From: Chloroflexota bacterium | GTDB taxonomy: Bacteria > Chloroflexota > Anaerolineae > J102 | DNA: 33,032 nt | Assembly: GCA_024224665.1 (NCBI GenBank) | Contig: JAAENG010000399.1 | Coordinates: forward strand, 1 to 33,032 | Direction of reading: 5' to 3' | Shown here: positions 18,602-28,099 of the stretch, piece after piece | How positions within the stretch are numbered: the stretch's first letter is position 1 | How the letters are laid out: each line of letters starts with the position of its first letter | Translations under genes and position numbers: made by a program | The notes under the pieces: generated by a model | What the model was told of the DNA's origin: nothing | Seen by the model: the letters and a program-made list of their open reading frames with translations, nothing else | Databases searched by the model: none

Positions 18602-19858
18602 CTATTTCTGATATCTCGTTAGTTCTTCTCGCATACCATCTGCAAACAGATTCAGGCCAATGACCAGCGATGCGATGGCAACAGCGGGCGGGATCACGGC
18701 CCAGGGATGGACGAAAATGAATTTGCGCGCCTCGTTGACCATGTTGCCCCAGTCAGGATCAGGTGGGGGTAATCCGATGCCCAGAAAGCCCAGCGTGCCG
18801 ATGGCGAAAATGGCGTAGCCTACGCGTAACATGGCATCAACCAAAATAGGCCCGCGGGCATTGGGGAAGATCTCGCGGAACATGATGTAGGTGGGGCTCT
18901 CTCCCCGGGTTTCTGCGGCGGCAATGTAGTCTCGAGTCTTGATATCGAGGGCGAGACTGCGCACCAGGCGGGCAACGCCAGGCGCGCCCGTTACCGTGAT
19001 AGCGAAGATCACAACCACGTCCCCTTGTTCCAGGGCAGTGATGATCACCAGATAAAGGACGATGGCGGGGAAGGCGACCATGGCATCCAGCACCTGCATG
19101 ATGCTCTGGTCCCACCAGCCGCCACGAAAAGCGGCGTTGAGGCCCAGAAAAGAACCGACCACGAGCGCGCCAAACACGCCCCAAAGAGCCACGCCTATAG
19201 GTAAGGTAATGGCAGGGAGTTCAAGGGATTGTAGGGGTATAGAGATGGCCACCAGTGCGATCGCGAGCGCCAGGCTACCGCTCCACACGATCATTGTATC
19301 TCTATAGTCGTAACGTTTTGCAGTAAGCCAACCATAGATGAATACCGCACCATAGACAAGGAGAGAGAGAATGATCAGGCCGATGTTCACGCTGCCAATG
19401 AGTAAGGCCAGACCCACCAAGACCAGGAGGACCAGGGCGAGTAGAAGCACTCGCGTTGAGAACCGCCGTTTGAGGACGACAAGGGGATAGAAGATACAGG
19501 CGGCGCCGGGTATCAATGCCAGCACCAATATCAGATTACCGGCTGTTGTATCTGGCAGGCGGGTCTTGAGCAAAATGACCTGGGTGCCCGCCATCAGTCG
19601 CGACATGAGATCCCGACCTAAGTGATCGGTGCCCAACCAATTGACCGAATTAGGTAGCAGGTTCTGTTCGAAAAGCGTGGAATTCGGCGGGTAGGGCGTC
19701 CAAAATATGGAGACGATACCAAGGAGAAACCAGAATAGAACGATGATCAGGCCGACGGTAGCGACTCGTGAGTCGAAAACAATCGAGAGGCTGTCCCAGA
19801 AACTCTTCAAGCGGGAGGGTTTGGGAGATGCGCCGGCTGTGGGTTGTGCTACGGCCAT
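18602..19858 (-). CDS. Oligopeptide-type ABC transporter permease (DppC-like) with an internal hydrophobic insertion
   Basis: Start MAVAQPTAG at 19858 with SD (AGGAG). WLGTDHLGRDLMSRLMAGTQ and the BPD signature (AAAETRGESPTYIMFREIFPNARGPILV) typical of DppC. Confidence 0.9.
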   Translation of the reverse strand: MAVAQPTAGASPKPSRLKSFWDSLSIVFDSRVATVGLIIVLFWFLLGIVSIFWTPYPPNSTLFEQNLLPNSVNWLGTDHLGRDLMSRLMAGTQVILLKTRLPDTTAGNLILVLALIPGAACIFYPLVVLKRRFSTRVLLLALVLLVLVGLALLIGSVNIGLIILSLLVYGAVFIYGWLTAKRYDYRDTMIVWSGSLALAIALVAISIPLQSLELPAITLPIGVALWGVFGALVVGSFLGLNAAFRGGWWDQSIMQVLDAMVAFPAIVLYLVIITALEQGDVVVIFAITVTGAPGVARLVRSLALDIKTRDYIAAAETRGESPTYIMFREIFPNARGPILVDAMLRVGYAIFAIGTLGFLGIGLPPPDPDWGNMVNEARKFIFVHPWAVIPPAVAIASLVIGLNLFADGMREELTRYQK

Positions 19859-19934
19859 AAAGGAACTCCTGTCTGGAGGATGTCGGCTAGATGCCGACAC
19901 TTGACAGCATCGCAAGGTAACGGTTTACTTTGCT

Positions 19935-19983
19935 GCGTGTTGCGTGTTGCGTGTTGCGTGTTGCGTGTTGCGTGTTGCGTGTT
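19935..19983. repeat. Heptanucleotide tandem array GCGTGTT x7
   Basis: Seven perfect units read directly. Confidence 0.97.
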
Positions 19984-20022
19984 GGCATTAAAAAACGGAA
20001 AATATGGTTAAGCGATAGTTAC

Positions 20023-21321
<1,299 letters not shown>

Positions 21322-21345
21322 AACTGCACTCCACGGTTGTCGGTG

Positions 21346-21373
21346 ATCGGTGATCGGTCAACCGATCACCGAT
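21346..21373. repeat. Perfect 13-bp inverted repeat (ATCGGTGATCGGT-ca-ACCGATCACCGAT)
   Basis: Read directly; overlaps a TCGGTGA heptamer repeat at 21340-21360. Confidence 0.9.
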
Positions 21374-21376
21374 AAA

Positions 21377-21415
21377 GAGTAGTGGAACAAAACGAAGCGT
21401 TCTGCTCCACTACTC
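21377..21415 (-). terminator. 18-bp stem, 3-nt loop RNA hairpin between the lipoprotein and permease genes
   Basis: Minus-strand RNA GAGUAGUGGAGCAGAACG-CUU-CGUUUUGUUCCACUACUC; the two non-Watson-Crick positions are G-U pairs on this strand. Followed by only three Us, so intercistronic stabiliser/attenuator is as likely as terminator. Confidence 0.65.
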
Positions 21416-21435
21416 AAACAAATGGACGAATGGAA

Positions 21436-23193
21436 TCAGGCTTGCTTCCAGACCTTGTTCATCAAGTAGTAGGCAGTGGGATGGGCTACCACGTTTTGGA
21501 ATTCCTTCCCCGTGATGTTCCACACGTTCTTCCAGAAGCTGTTACCTAAGGGGCCATGATCCTGCATGATGTCTTCCATCTTGCAGAAAATCGAGCGTCG
21601 AGCCTCGACATCCAGCGTCGCCTGAGCCTCGATCAATAATTGGGTGAACTCATCATCAAACCAGCGGGTCTCGTTCCAGGCGCCGATGGATTCCTCAGTA
21701 TAGGCCATGGCCGGGACCATGGTGCCCAACGGTCGGTGCGTCCAGGAGGTGATGCCCAATGGCACTTCCGTCCACCGATCCCAATAACCGCCCGGTTCGG
21801 TAATATCCAGACTGATTTCAAATCCTGCCGGTGCGGCCAGTTCCTTCAAGGTCTGGGCGATTTCAGGTTCAGCCTGATCGTTCTTGGTCGCCAGCGAGAC
21901 CTTCAGCGGTAACGAGATGCCCTTTTCAGCAGCGTATTCTTCCAGCAGCGCTTTGGCCTGATCAGGATCATAGGCTGGAATCGGTTTCTCGCAGTACGCC
22001 GGGTGAATGGGGGCGAAGTGGGCGTCGATGGATTCTTCTCCCTCACTGAAGTAGGCAAGTTGCAAGATCTTGGCGCGATCCTGGCAGAGCTTAAGGGCTG
22101 TGCGTACGCGATTGTCATCCCACGGTTCCAAATCCACTCGCATGCGCAGGATCAGGCATTGGGCGGTGCTGGCGGGGCGGACAATCAGGTCGGCATTGTC
22201 TTTCAATGCCTGGAAGTCGCTGGGACGCGGGTCGTAGAGCGTGTCCACCTGGCCCGACTGCAAGGCGGCCACGCCGGCATCCTTGTCGGTGGAGACGAAG
22301 ATCAGTTCGTCTAAGTAGGGCAGGGGGTCGCCATCCTCGCCATTTTGCCAGTAATCCTCGCGGCGTTTGAATCTGGCGCGCTCGCCTTCGGCATACTCTT
22401 CGAGTAGGAAGGCGCCGGTGCCAACGGGCTGTTTGATGAGATCACCTTCAAAGTCACGATGAAGGATGACACCCGGATAGTGGAAAAGGCTTTCGGGAAT
22501 GGCGATGTCCGCATTGAGCAGGTGGAGACGAATGTGATAGTCATCAACCTTCTGGACGTTTGACATTCCGCCCAAAACCGTCACCACCTCCTCCTCATCC
22601 ACTATATCCACTATTATCTTCTTCAGCGACGACAGCAGCGCCAGCATCGAAGAACCGACATCGGGATTGAGCCACTCGCCCATGGTAAACATGACGTCGT
22701 CGGCTGTGAGATCATCACCATTATTGAATTTAATCCCTTGCTTCAGGAACAGATCCCAGGTCTTGACATCTTCGCTCGCTTCCCATTTATCCAGTAGTAG
22801 CGGCCGGGTGATGTTATCCGATCCCGTCTCTGTTAGATATTCGTTCGTCTGACGGACGATGTTGGCGCCTTCCACCCAGGCTAGCCGGGCGGGATGGTCG
22901 AGAAGCTGTAGCGCCATCGAAGCCGTCCAGGTACCTCCACGCTGGGGGCCTGTGGCTGTGGGGCTGTCCGCAGGCGCACCCTCTTCTTCGGTGACGACCG
23001 TGGCAGCCGGCGCTGCTCCTCCACCACCACAGGCCGCAACAAAGGTTGCCGCCCCGGCAGACATGCCTAACAACGTGGCCATGCGTAGGAATTCACGGCG
23101 AGAGATACTTCCCTCGCTGAATTGGTCATATGCAACGGGAATGTAGGGATGGATGGCTTCCATCTTCTTCTTGTCGACCTCTGGCTTCTTCAC
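21436..23193 (-). CDS. Oligopeptide-type ABC transporter substrate-binding lipoprotein with Tat-like signal
   Basis: 585 aa, GTG start with AAGGAGG SD; SRREFLRMATLLGMSAGAATFVAAC (twin-Arg plus lipobox); SBP_bac_5-like body. Confidence 0.92.
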   Translation of the reverse strand: MKKPEVDKKKMEAIHPYIPVAYDQFSEGSISRREFLRMATLLGMSAGAATFVAACGGGGAAPAATVVTEEEGAPADSPTATGPQRGGTWTASMALQLLDHPARLAWVEGANIVRQTNEYLTETGSDNITRPLLLDKWEASEDVKTWDLFLKQGIKFNNGDDLTADDVMFTMGEWLNPDVGSSMLALLSSLKKIIVDIVDEEEVVTVLGGMSNVQKVDDYHIRLHLLNADIAIPESLFHYPGVILHRDFEGDLIKQPVGTGAFLLEEYAEGERARFKRREDYWQNGEDGDPLPYLDELIFVSTDKDAGVAALQSGQVDTLYDPRPSDFQALKDNADLIVRPASTAQCLILRMRVDLEPWDDNRVRTALKLCQDRAKILQLAYFSEGEESIDAHFAPIHPAYCEKPIPAYDPDQAKALLEEYAAEKGISLPLKVSLATKNDQAEPEIAQTLKELAAPAGFEISLDITEPGGYWDRWTEVPLGITSWTHRPLGTMVPAMAYTEESIGAWNETRWFDDEFTQLLIEAQATLDVEARRSIFCKMEDIMQDHGPLGNSFWKNVWNITGKEFQNVVAHPTAYYLMNKVWKQA

Positions 23194-23371
23194 AATAGCC
23201 TCCTTTTTGTGGCTAACGGTTGATATAGAGAGTATATCGATATGAGTTATGTCCCCGTTCTATTACGAAATTTCACCTCCTTGATAGATAAATAATCAGC
23301 TAGTCAGAGAAACACGAAAACACGACAATTCTATCAGTTTGAATAGATGCCATGGATTTTCTATTTTAAAT

Positions 23372-23392
23372 GGCCAGTCCACAAAAGTGGAC
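23372..23392. promoter_or_regulatory. Putative operator: GGCCAGTCCACA with inverted repeat GTCCAC-aaaa-GTGGAC
   Basis: Palindrome at 23377-23392; the GGCCAGTCCACA 12-mer recurs at 23670-23681 in the same intergenic region. Confidence 0.4.
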
Positions 23393-23663
23393 AACTTTAC
23401 GAAATACTTGCGACTTTTACAGCTTTGCGTAAGAGGATGTTTGCAAAGTTAAGGTCGATGGAATGACAATATATCTGGCTCTTTTGCTTCGATTGTCGCC
23501 TGCCAGCATTCTTTCGCTTTGATCATGTCGTCTTCGTACGTCGAATTGCCCGAATGTGGATGAGCTTAATAGCGGTGGACTGACGGTCATCTGCGAAACA
23601 TTCATTGTATCGCTTGAGCAATACTATGTATTGCCTAACACGTTTGCGACATGTTACTGTCAA

Positions 23664-23685
23664 GGTATGGGCCAGTCCACATACC
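23664..23685. promoter_or_regulatory. Second GGCCAGTCCACA copy within inverted repeat GGTATG...CATACC
   Basis: Read directly. Confidence 0.35.
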
Positions 23686-23721
23686 CGATCTTTCTAGAAC
23701 GAGTATAACACGAATACAATA

Positions 23722-24834
23722 TCATGCCAATTGATCGAACAGAATGACACCGCGCGCGTTTTCACCTGCTAACATGTCGGCATAAGCCTCGTTGATAGCC
23801 TGTAATGTATAGGTTTTGGAGATCAATCGATCGAGATTCAGCCTTCCTCGCCTGTATAGGTCGGTGTACAGTGGGAAATCCCGGGCGGTGTTGGCGGTTC
23901 CGTAATATGAACCGGTAATGGTTTTTTCCTGGCGGGTGATGATGGCGCCTGGCAGATCCGTACTGCTACCCATGGGCGATACACCCACCAGCACAAGCGT
24001 GCCTCCCGGCCGTGTGGCCTCCAAGCATTGCTCCTGAACTGCGGGAATGCCAATGGCTTCGAATACGTAATCAGCGCCCCGACCTTCGGTCATATCACGG
24101 ATTTCAGCCACTGCATGCGCACCCGCCATGATGAAATGTGTGGCTCCAAAAGAGAGGGCGATATCACCTTTGGCTTCGGCTGCGTCGACGGCAATGATCT
24201 GGCCGGCGCCCGCCAGTTGCGCCCCCATGATAACGTTTAGCCCCACACCACCGGCGCCAAACACCGCCACCGTACTGCCTGGCTTCACCCTGACCGTGTT
24301 TAATGTCGCGCCCACACCGGTTGTCACGGCACAACCGATCAGGGCTGCAACCTGCAAAGGCACGTCATGAGGAACGGGCACACAGCATTGTTGGGGTGCA
24401 ACCACGTATTCGGCAAAACAGCCCAATGAGCTAAAATGGTAGACAGGTTGGCCATTTAAGGAGAAGCGGGTCGTTCCATCCAACATGGTGCCGGCCCAGA
24501 GCGCCTCCACAAAGGTGGTGCAAAGACTGGGCCGATCGTTGAGGCAGTAAAAGCAATGTCCGCAGTTCGGCGCCCAATTCAAGATCACATGGCCTCCGAC
24601 CTGAAAGTCGGCCACACCCTCGCCGACGGCTTGTACCACACCGGCTCCTTCATGGCCTGGTACGACCGGTAGAGGATGTTGTGTGTCGCCTGTCACCAGA
24701 TGCCAGTCGCTGTGGCAGACGCCCGCGGCAGCGATTTTGATCAACACTTCTCCCGTCTTTGGGGGGTCGAGATCTAAAGCCTCCATTTGGATGGGAGCGC
24801 CAACTTCATGCAATACTGCGGCCTTAATCTTCAT
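23722..24834 (-). CDS. Zinc-dependent alcohol dehydrogenase (MDR superfamily)
   Basis: GVCHSDWHLVTGD, PGHEGAGVV, NCGHCFYCLNDRPSLC structural Zn site, VFGAGGVGLNVI. Confidence 0.94.
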   Translation of the reverse strand: MKIKAAVLHEVGAPIQMEALDLDPPKTGEVLIKIAAAGVCHSDWHLVTGDTQHPLPVVPGHEGAGVVQAVGEGVADFQVGGHVILNWAPNCGHCFYCLNDRPSLCTTFVEALWAGTMLDGTTRFSLNGQPVYHFSSLGCFAEYVVAPQQCCVPVPHDVPLQVAALIGCAVTTGVGATLNTVRVKPGSTVAVFGAGGVGLNVIMGAQLAGAGQIIAVDAAEAKGDIALSFGATHFIMAGAHAVAEIRDMTEGRGADYVFEAIGIPAVQEQCLEATRPGGTLVLVGVSPMGSSTDLPGAIITRQEKTITGSYYGTANTARDFPLYTDLYRRGRLNLDRLISKTYTLQAINEAYADMLAGENARGVILFDQLA

Positions 24835-24915
24835 ACCATTTTCCTCCTGTAAGGATCATTGGGATTCAGTTGGTTTATGGTTCAATTTGTTTTATCATCT
24901 GATTTGTTGCCGGTT

Positions 24916-24983
24916 GGTCGCGTGGTCGCGTGGTCGCGTGGTCGCGTGGTCGCGTGGTCGCGTGGTCGCGTGGTCGCGTGGTC
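24916..24983. repeat. Octanucleotide tandem array GGTCGCGT x8.5
   Basis: Eight perfect units plus GGTC. Confidence 0.97.
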
Positions 24984-25004
24984 ACCTGCCACTTGCCGTG
25001 TTGT

Positions 25005-26114
25005 TCATATTCGGAACGTCTGCAGAGCTTGCCAATCGATGTTTACCCCCAAGCCCGGTTTGTCAGGTAGGGTTATCGTGCCGTCAGGATCGACTCGTAT
25101 GGGTTCGGGCAAGATAAAATCCCGGAGGTCGGGCGTCCAGGTTGGGGGATCGAGGGGATATTCGATAAAAGGAGCTGTCGATACCGCCGCAAATACGTGT
25201 AGGTTGGCGAGCAAGACCAGACCGTCACCCCAGGTGTGTGGTGAATACATGGCCCCACCAGCCTGAATCTCTTCCGCCAGTTGCCTACCTCGTAGGATGC
25301 CGGTGCTCCAAGCCACGTCAGGTTGATAAACATCGAGGCAACCTCGGCGAAGGTATTCCTTTAATTCAGCGAATTCACGAGCGCCCTCTCCACCGGCGAT
25401 TCGCAGACGTGTTCGTTCCCTCAACTCGGCCAGACCCCGGTAATCATGCCGGTGCAGGGGCTCCTCGAGCCAGTAGACATCGAGTTCTGCCAGGGCGTCG
25501 GACAGCCAAAGGGCGGTCTTCAGATCCCACGAAGGTCTGATATCCCAGGGCATGCGCCATCCCTGATTGGCATCCACCTGGATATCCATGTCCGGTCCCA
25601 CCGCCTCTCGCACGGCCCTGACGACGGCTAGATCGTCGTTGGGGTCTTGGGCATGAAAACGCAGTTTCAGGGCGGGGAATCCCAGCGCTTGCAGCTCCAG
25701 GGCGGATTCAGCGCGCTGGCCGGGCGGCAGGCGCCCGCCTGTGGATGCATAAACCCGAACCTTATTGCTGTTCCCGCCCAAGAGTTTCCAAAGGGGCAAA
25801 CCCTCGATTTTGCCCATCAAATCCCACAGCGCAATCTCCAGCGGCCACATGCGTCCATAATGGAATTGTAGGTTGTCGAGAACCTCCACGTGCCGGGCGA
25901 TGTCGAAGGGATCCTGGCCCAGAAACAAAGTTTCGTGTCCGGCGAAACCCAGCATGGCATCCCCTGAGCCAACGCCCTCATAGTCGCCAACCCGCACGCG
26001 CACGATCGTGCTTGTGAAACTGGTCCGTGGCCGCGGATCCCACGAGGCCAGAAAGGGCGGATCGAGAGGCAGTCTGTAATGGTTGATTTCGATGGCGGTA
26101 ATAGTATGACTCAT
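25005..26114 (-). CDS. Mandelate racemase/muconate lactonizing enzyme family protein (enolase superfamily)
   Basis: Start MSHTITAIEINHYRLPLD at 26114. ALKLRFH, IQVDANQGW, WLEEPL, AGGEGA, DVYQPDVAWSTGI and SPHTWGDG active-site motifs. Confidence 0.9.
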   Translation of the reverse strand: MSHTITAIEINHYRLPLDPPFLASWDPRPRTSFTSTIVRVRVGDYEGVGSGDAMLGFAGHETLFLGQDPFDIARHVEVLDNLQFHYGRMWPLEIALWDLMGKIEGLPLWKLLGGNSNKVRVYASTGGRLPPGQRAESALELQALGFPALKLRFHAQDPNDDLAVVRAVREAVGPDMDIQVDANQGWRMPWDIRPSWDLKTALWLSDALAELDVYWLEEPLHRHDYRGLAELRERTRLRIAGGEGAREFAELKEYLRRGCLDVYQPDVAWSTGILRGRQLAEEIQAGGAMYSPHTWGDGLVLLANLHVFAAVSTAPFIEYPLDPPTWTPDLRDFILPEPIRVDPDGTITLPDKPGLGVNIDWQALQTFRI

Positions 26115-26146
26115 CTTTTTCTCACTATGAACAACTCCGCCCCATT

Positions 26147-28042
26147 TTAACTTTCTGATGACAGCAATTGGTCCAGGTTGAGTCTGTTGATAGCCTCGTC
26201 GGTGGGGATGCCGGTGTCTGGGGCCCAGCCCATGAGTTCGTAGTAGCGTCTCAAAGCCCACGAAAATTTCTCGTCATTGATTTCGATATCGGCCAGGGGG
26301 CCACGCTCGAACGCCTTCATCACCCGTCTGGGTAGCCGGTCGTCTGCAACCCCAAAACCCTCTCGCACATTAAATAGTCGCGAGAGGGTCTGTGCCCGTT
26401 CGCCTACTGCCAGGATATCCCGGACGCTAAACTCGGCGCCGGTGACGCCTGAGAGGGCCTGGGCGAGGTGTTCGTAACGATAGGGATAGAAGTGGCAGTT
26501 GATGGCACAGTCCTGAAAATGCATCCAGTTCAGTTCATTGTAAAATACCTGTAATTTATCTTCGTCCAACACTGACGGAGATAGGGGCCCCACCGGTTTC
26601 TCCAATACCGAATTAACGCGATCCAGGCCCTGGCCGGGGCTGGAGAAATCGGTGTCGTGCACGTTCATCATGTGGTCGGCGCCGACTGGAGCAACGGCAT
26701 AGCCTACACCCAACACATGCTTGAGCCGAGGTTCGTGCATGGGCAGTTCCTGACCTTTGACGGTGATATCGAATGCCCCGGTTGCCGGACCGTAACGCTG
26801 ACTCATGCGCGCCACACCCTCGGCCATGACATCGCCAAAGCCCTGCCGCTGGGCGATCATCTCCACAGAACGCAAGAGCACTTTGGCATCGCCCCAACGG
26901 TAGGCCAATCCACCGGTCTCTTCTTCGGTGATTATGCCCCGGGCAAAAGCCTCCATCACGAAACCGATGGAAGCGCCCGTTGAGATGGCATCGAGACCGT
27001 AGGCATTGGCCAGTTCATTGGCCTTAGCAACGGCGAGATTGTCATCCACGCCACAAGTGGGACCGAAGGCGGCCATCGTCTCGTATTCAGGACCGCCATA
27101 ATCGGGATGGAGTTTACGGTAGGGGTCGGGATCGTCATGCTCGAAGACCTGCTTGCAAGTGATGGGGCAGGCCTGGCAGGTATCTCGTTCTTTGAGGAAC
27201 ATCTCGTAATTGCGTTCGCCGCTGAGCAGCGCCCGGTTTTCAAACATCGGTTCGCTGAAGTTTTTTGTTGGTAAGGCGCCTACCGCTCCCCAGTTCATCA
27301 AGGAATCCTGCGTGCCCCTGCCAATGCCCGCTGTCGCCCAGGCAGCCAGTTCTTTATAGTTGGCGCCCAGCCATGTGGCAACACCATTCAGCTCTTTGCG
27401 TGCGGCCACCGGCGCCGGCATGGTCCCGCGTACGGCCACTGCTTTCAGGTTCTTCGATCCCATGACCGCGCCCAAACCATTGCGACCGGCCGCGCGGTTT
27501 ATATCACTCATGACCGCGGCATAGCGCACCAAATTCTCTCCGGCCGGACCGATCTGCGCCACCCGTATCCGATCATCAGCCAATTCTGCGAGGATGGCGC
27601 CCTGTGCCGGTGCAGTCTTCAATCCCCACAGGTGCTGGGCGGAACGGATCTCGACAGCGCCGTCCTTGATCCAGAGATAGACCGGCGAAGCAGCCCGTCC
27701 ACGAATCACCAGGGCATCGTAGCCCGACCTTTTGAATTCATGTCCCCACCATCCCCCGGCCTCGGAACTGCCGATGGCGCCCGTCAGTGGCGACTTTCCG
27801 CCAACGCCGTGCCGACCGGCGCCGGGCAAGTTCGTACCTTGCATGATACCCGGAGCGAAGATCAAGAGATTGTCAGGCGACAGTGGATCGGTCGCAGCCG
27901 GTAGATCTCGAAGGAGGTAATAGGCTACCATCGCCCGACCCCCTACCAGCAGTTTATAAAAGTCGTGAGATGGCGTCTCGACCTGGATCTCAGCTGTCGT
28001 CAAATTGATGTGCAGGATCTTGCCGTGTATTCCGCTTAGCAT
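26147..28042 (-). CDS. Aldehyde:ferredoxin oxidoreductase family protein (AOR-like)
   Basis: 631 aa; MLSGIHGKILHINLTTAEI, PGAGRHGVGGKSPLTGAIGSSEAGGWWGHEFKRSGYDALVIRG, CQACPITCKQVF, FQDCAINCHFYPY. Confidence 0.94.
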   Translation of the reverse strand: MLSGIHGKILHINLTTAEIQVETPSHDFYKLLVGGRAMVAYYLLRDLPAATDPLSPDNLLIFAPGIMQGTNLPGAGRHGVGGKSPLTGAIGSSEAGGWWGHEFKRSGYDALVIRGRAASPVYLWIKDGAVEIRSAQHLWGLKTAPAQGAILAELADDRIRVAQIGPAGENLVRYAAVMSDINRAAGRNGLGAVMGSKNLKAVAVRGTMPAPVAARKELNGVATWLGANYKELAAWATAGIGRGTQDSLMNWGAVGALPTKNFSEPMFENRALLSGERNYEMFLKERDTCQACPITCKQVFEHDDPDPYRKLHPDYGGPEYETMAAFGPTCGVDDNLAVAKANELANAYGLDAISTGASIGFVMEAFARGIITEEETGGLAYRWGDAKVLLRSVEMIAQRQGFGDVMAEGVARMSQRYGPATGAFDITVKGQELPMHEPRLKHVLGVGYAVAPVGADHMMNVHDTDFSSPGQGLDRVNSVLEKPVGPLSPSVLDEDKLQVFYNELNWMHFQDCAINCHFYPYRYEHLAQALSGVTGAEFSVRDILAVGERAQTLSRLFNVREGFGVADDRLPRRVMKAFERGPLADIEINDEKFSWALRRYYELMGWAPDTGIPTDEAINRLNLDQLLSSES

Positions 28043-28099
28043 GTGGGTTCCCCTGTCGGAATGTTAGTAATAGCTGATCGCTTTCATTCTATCGAAGTT

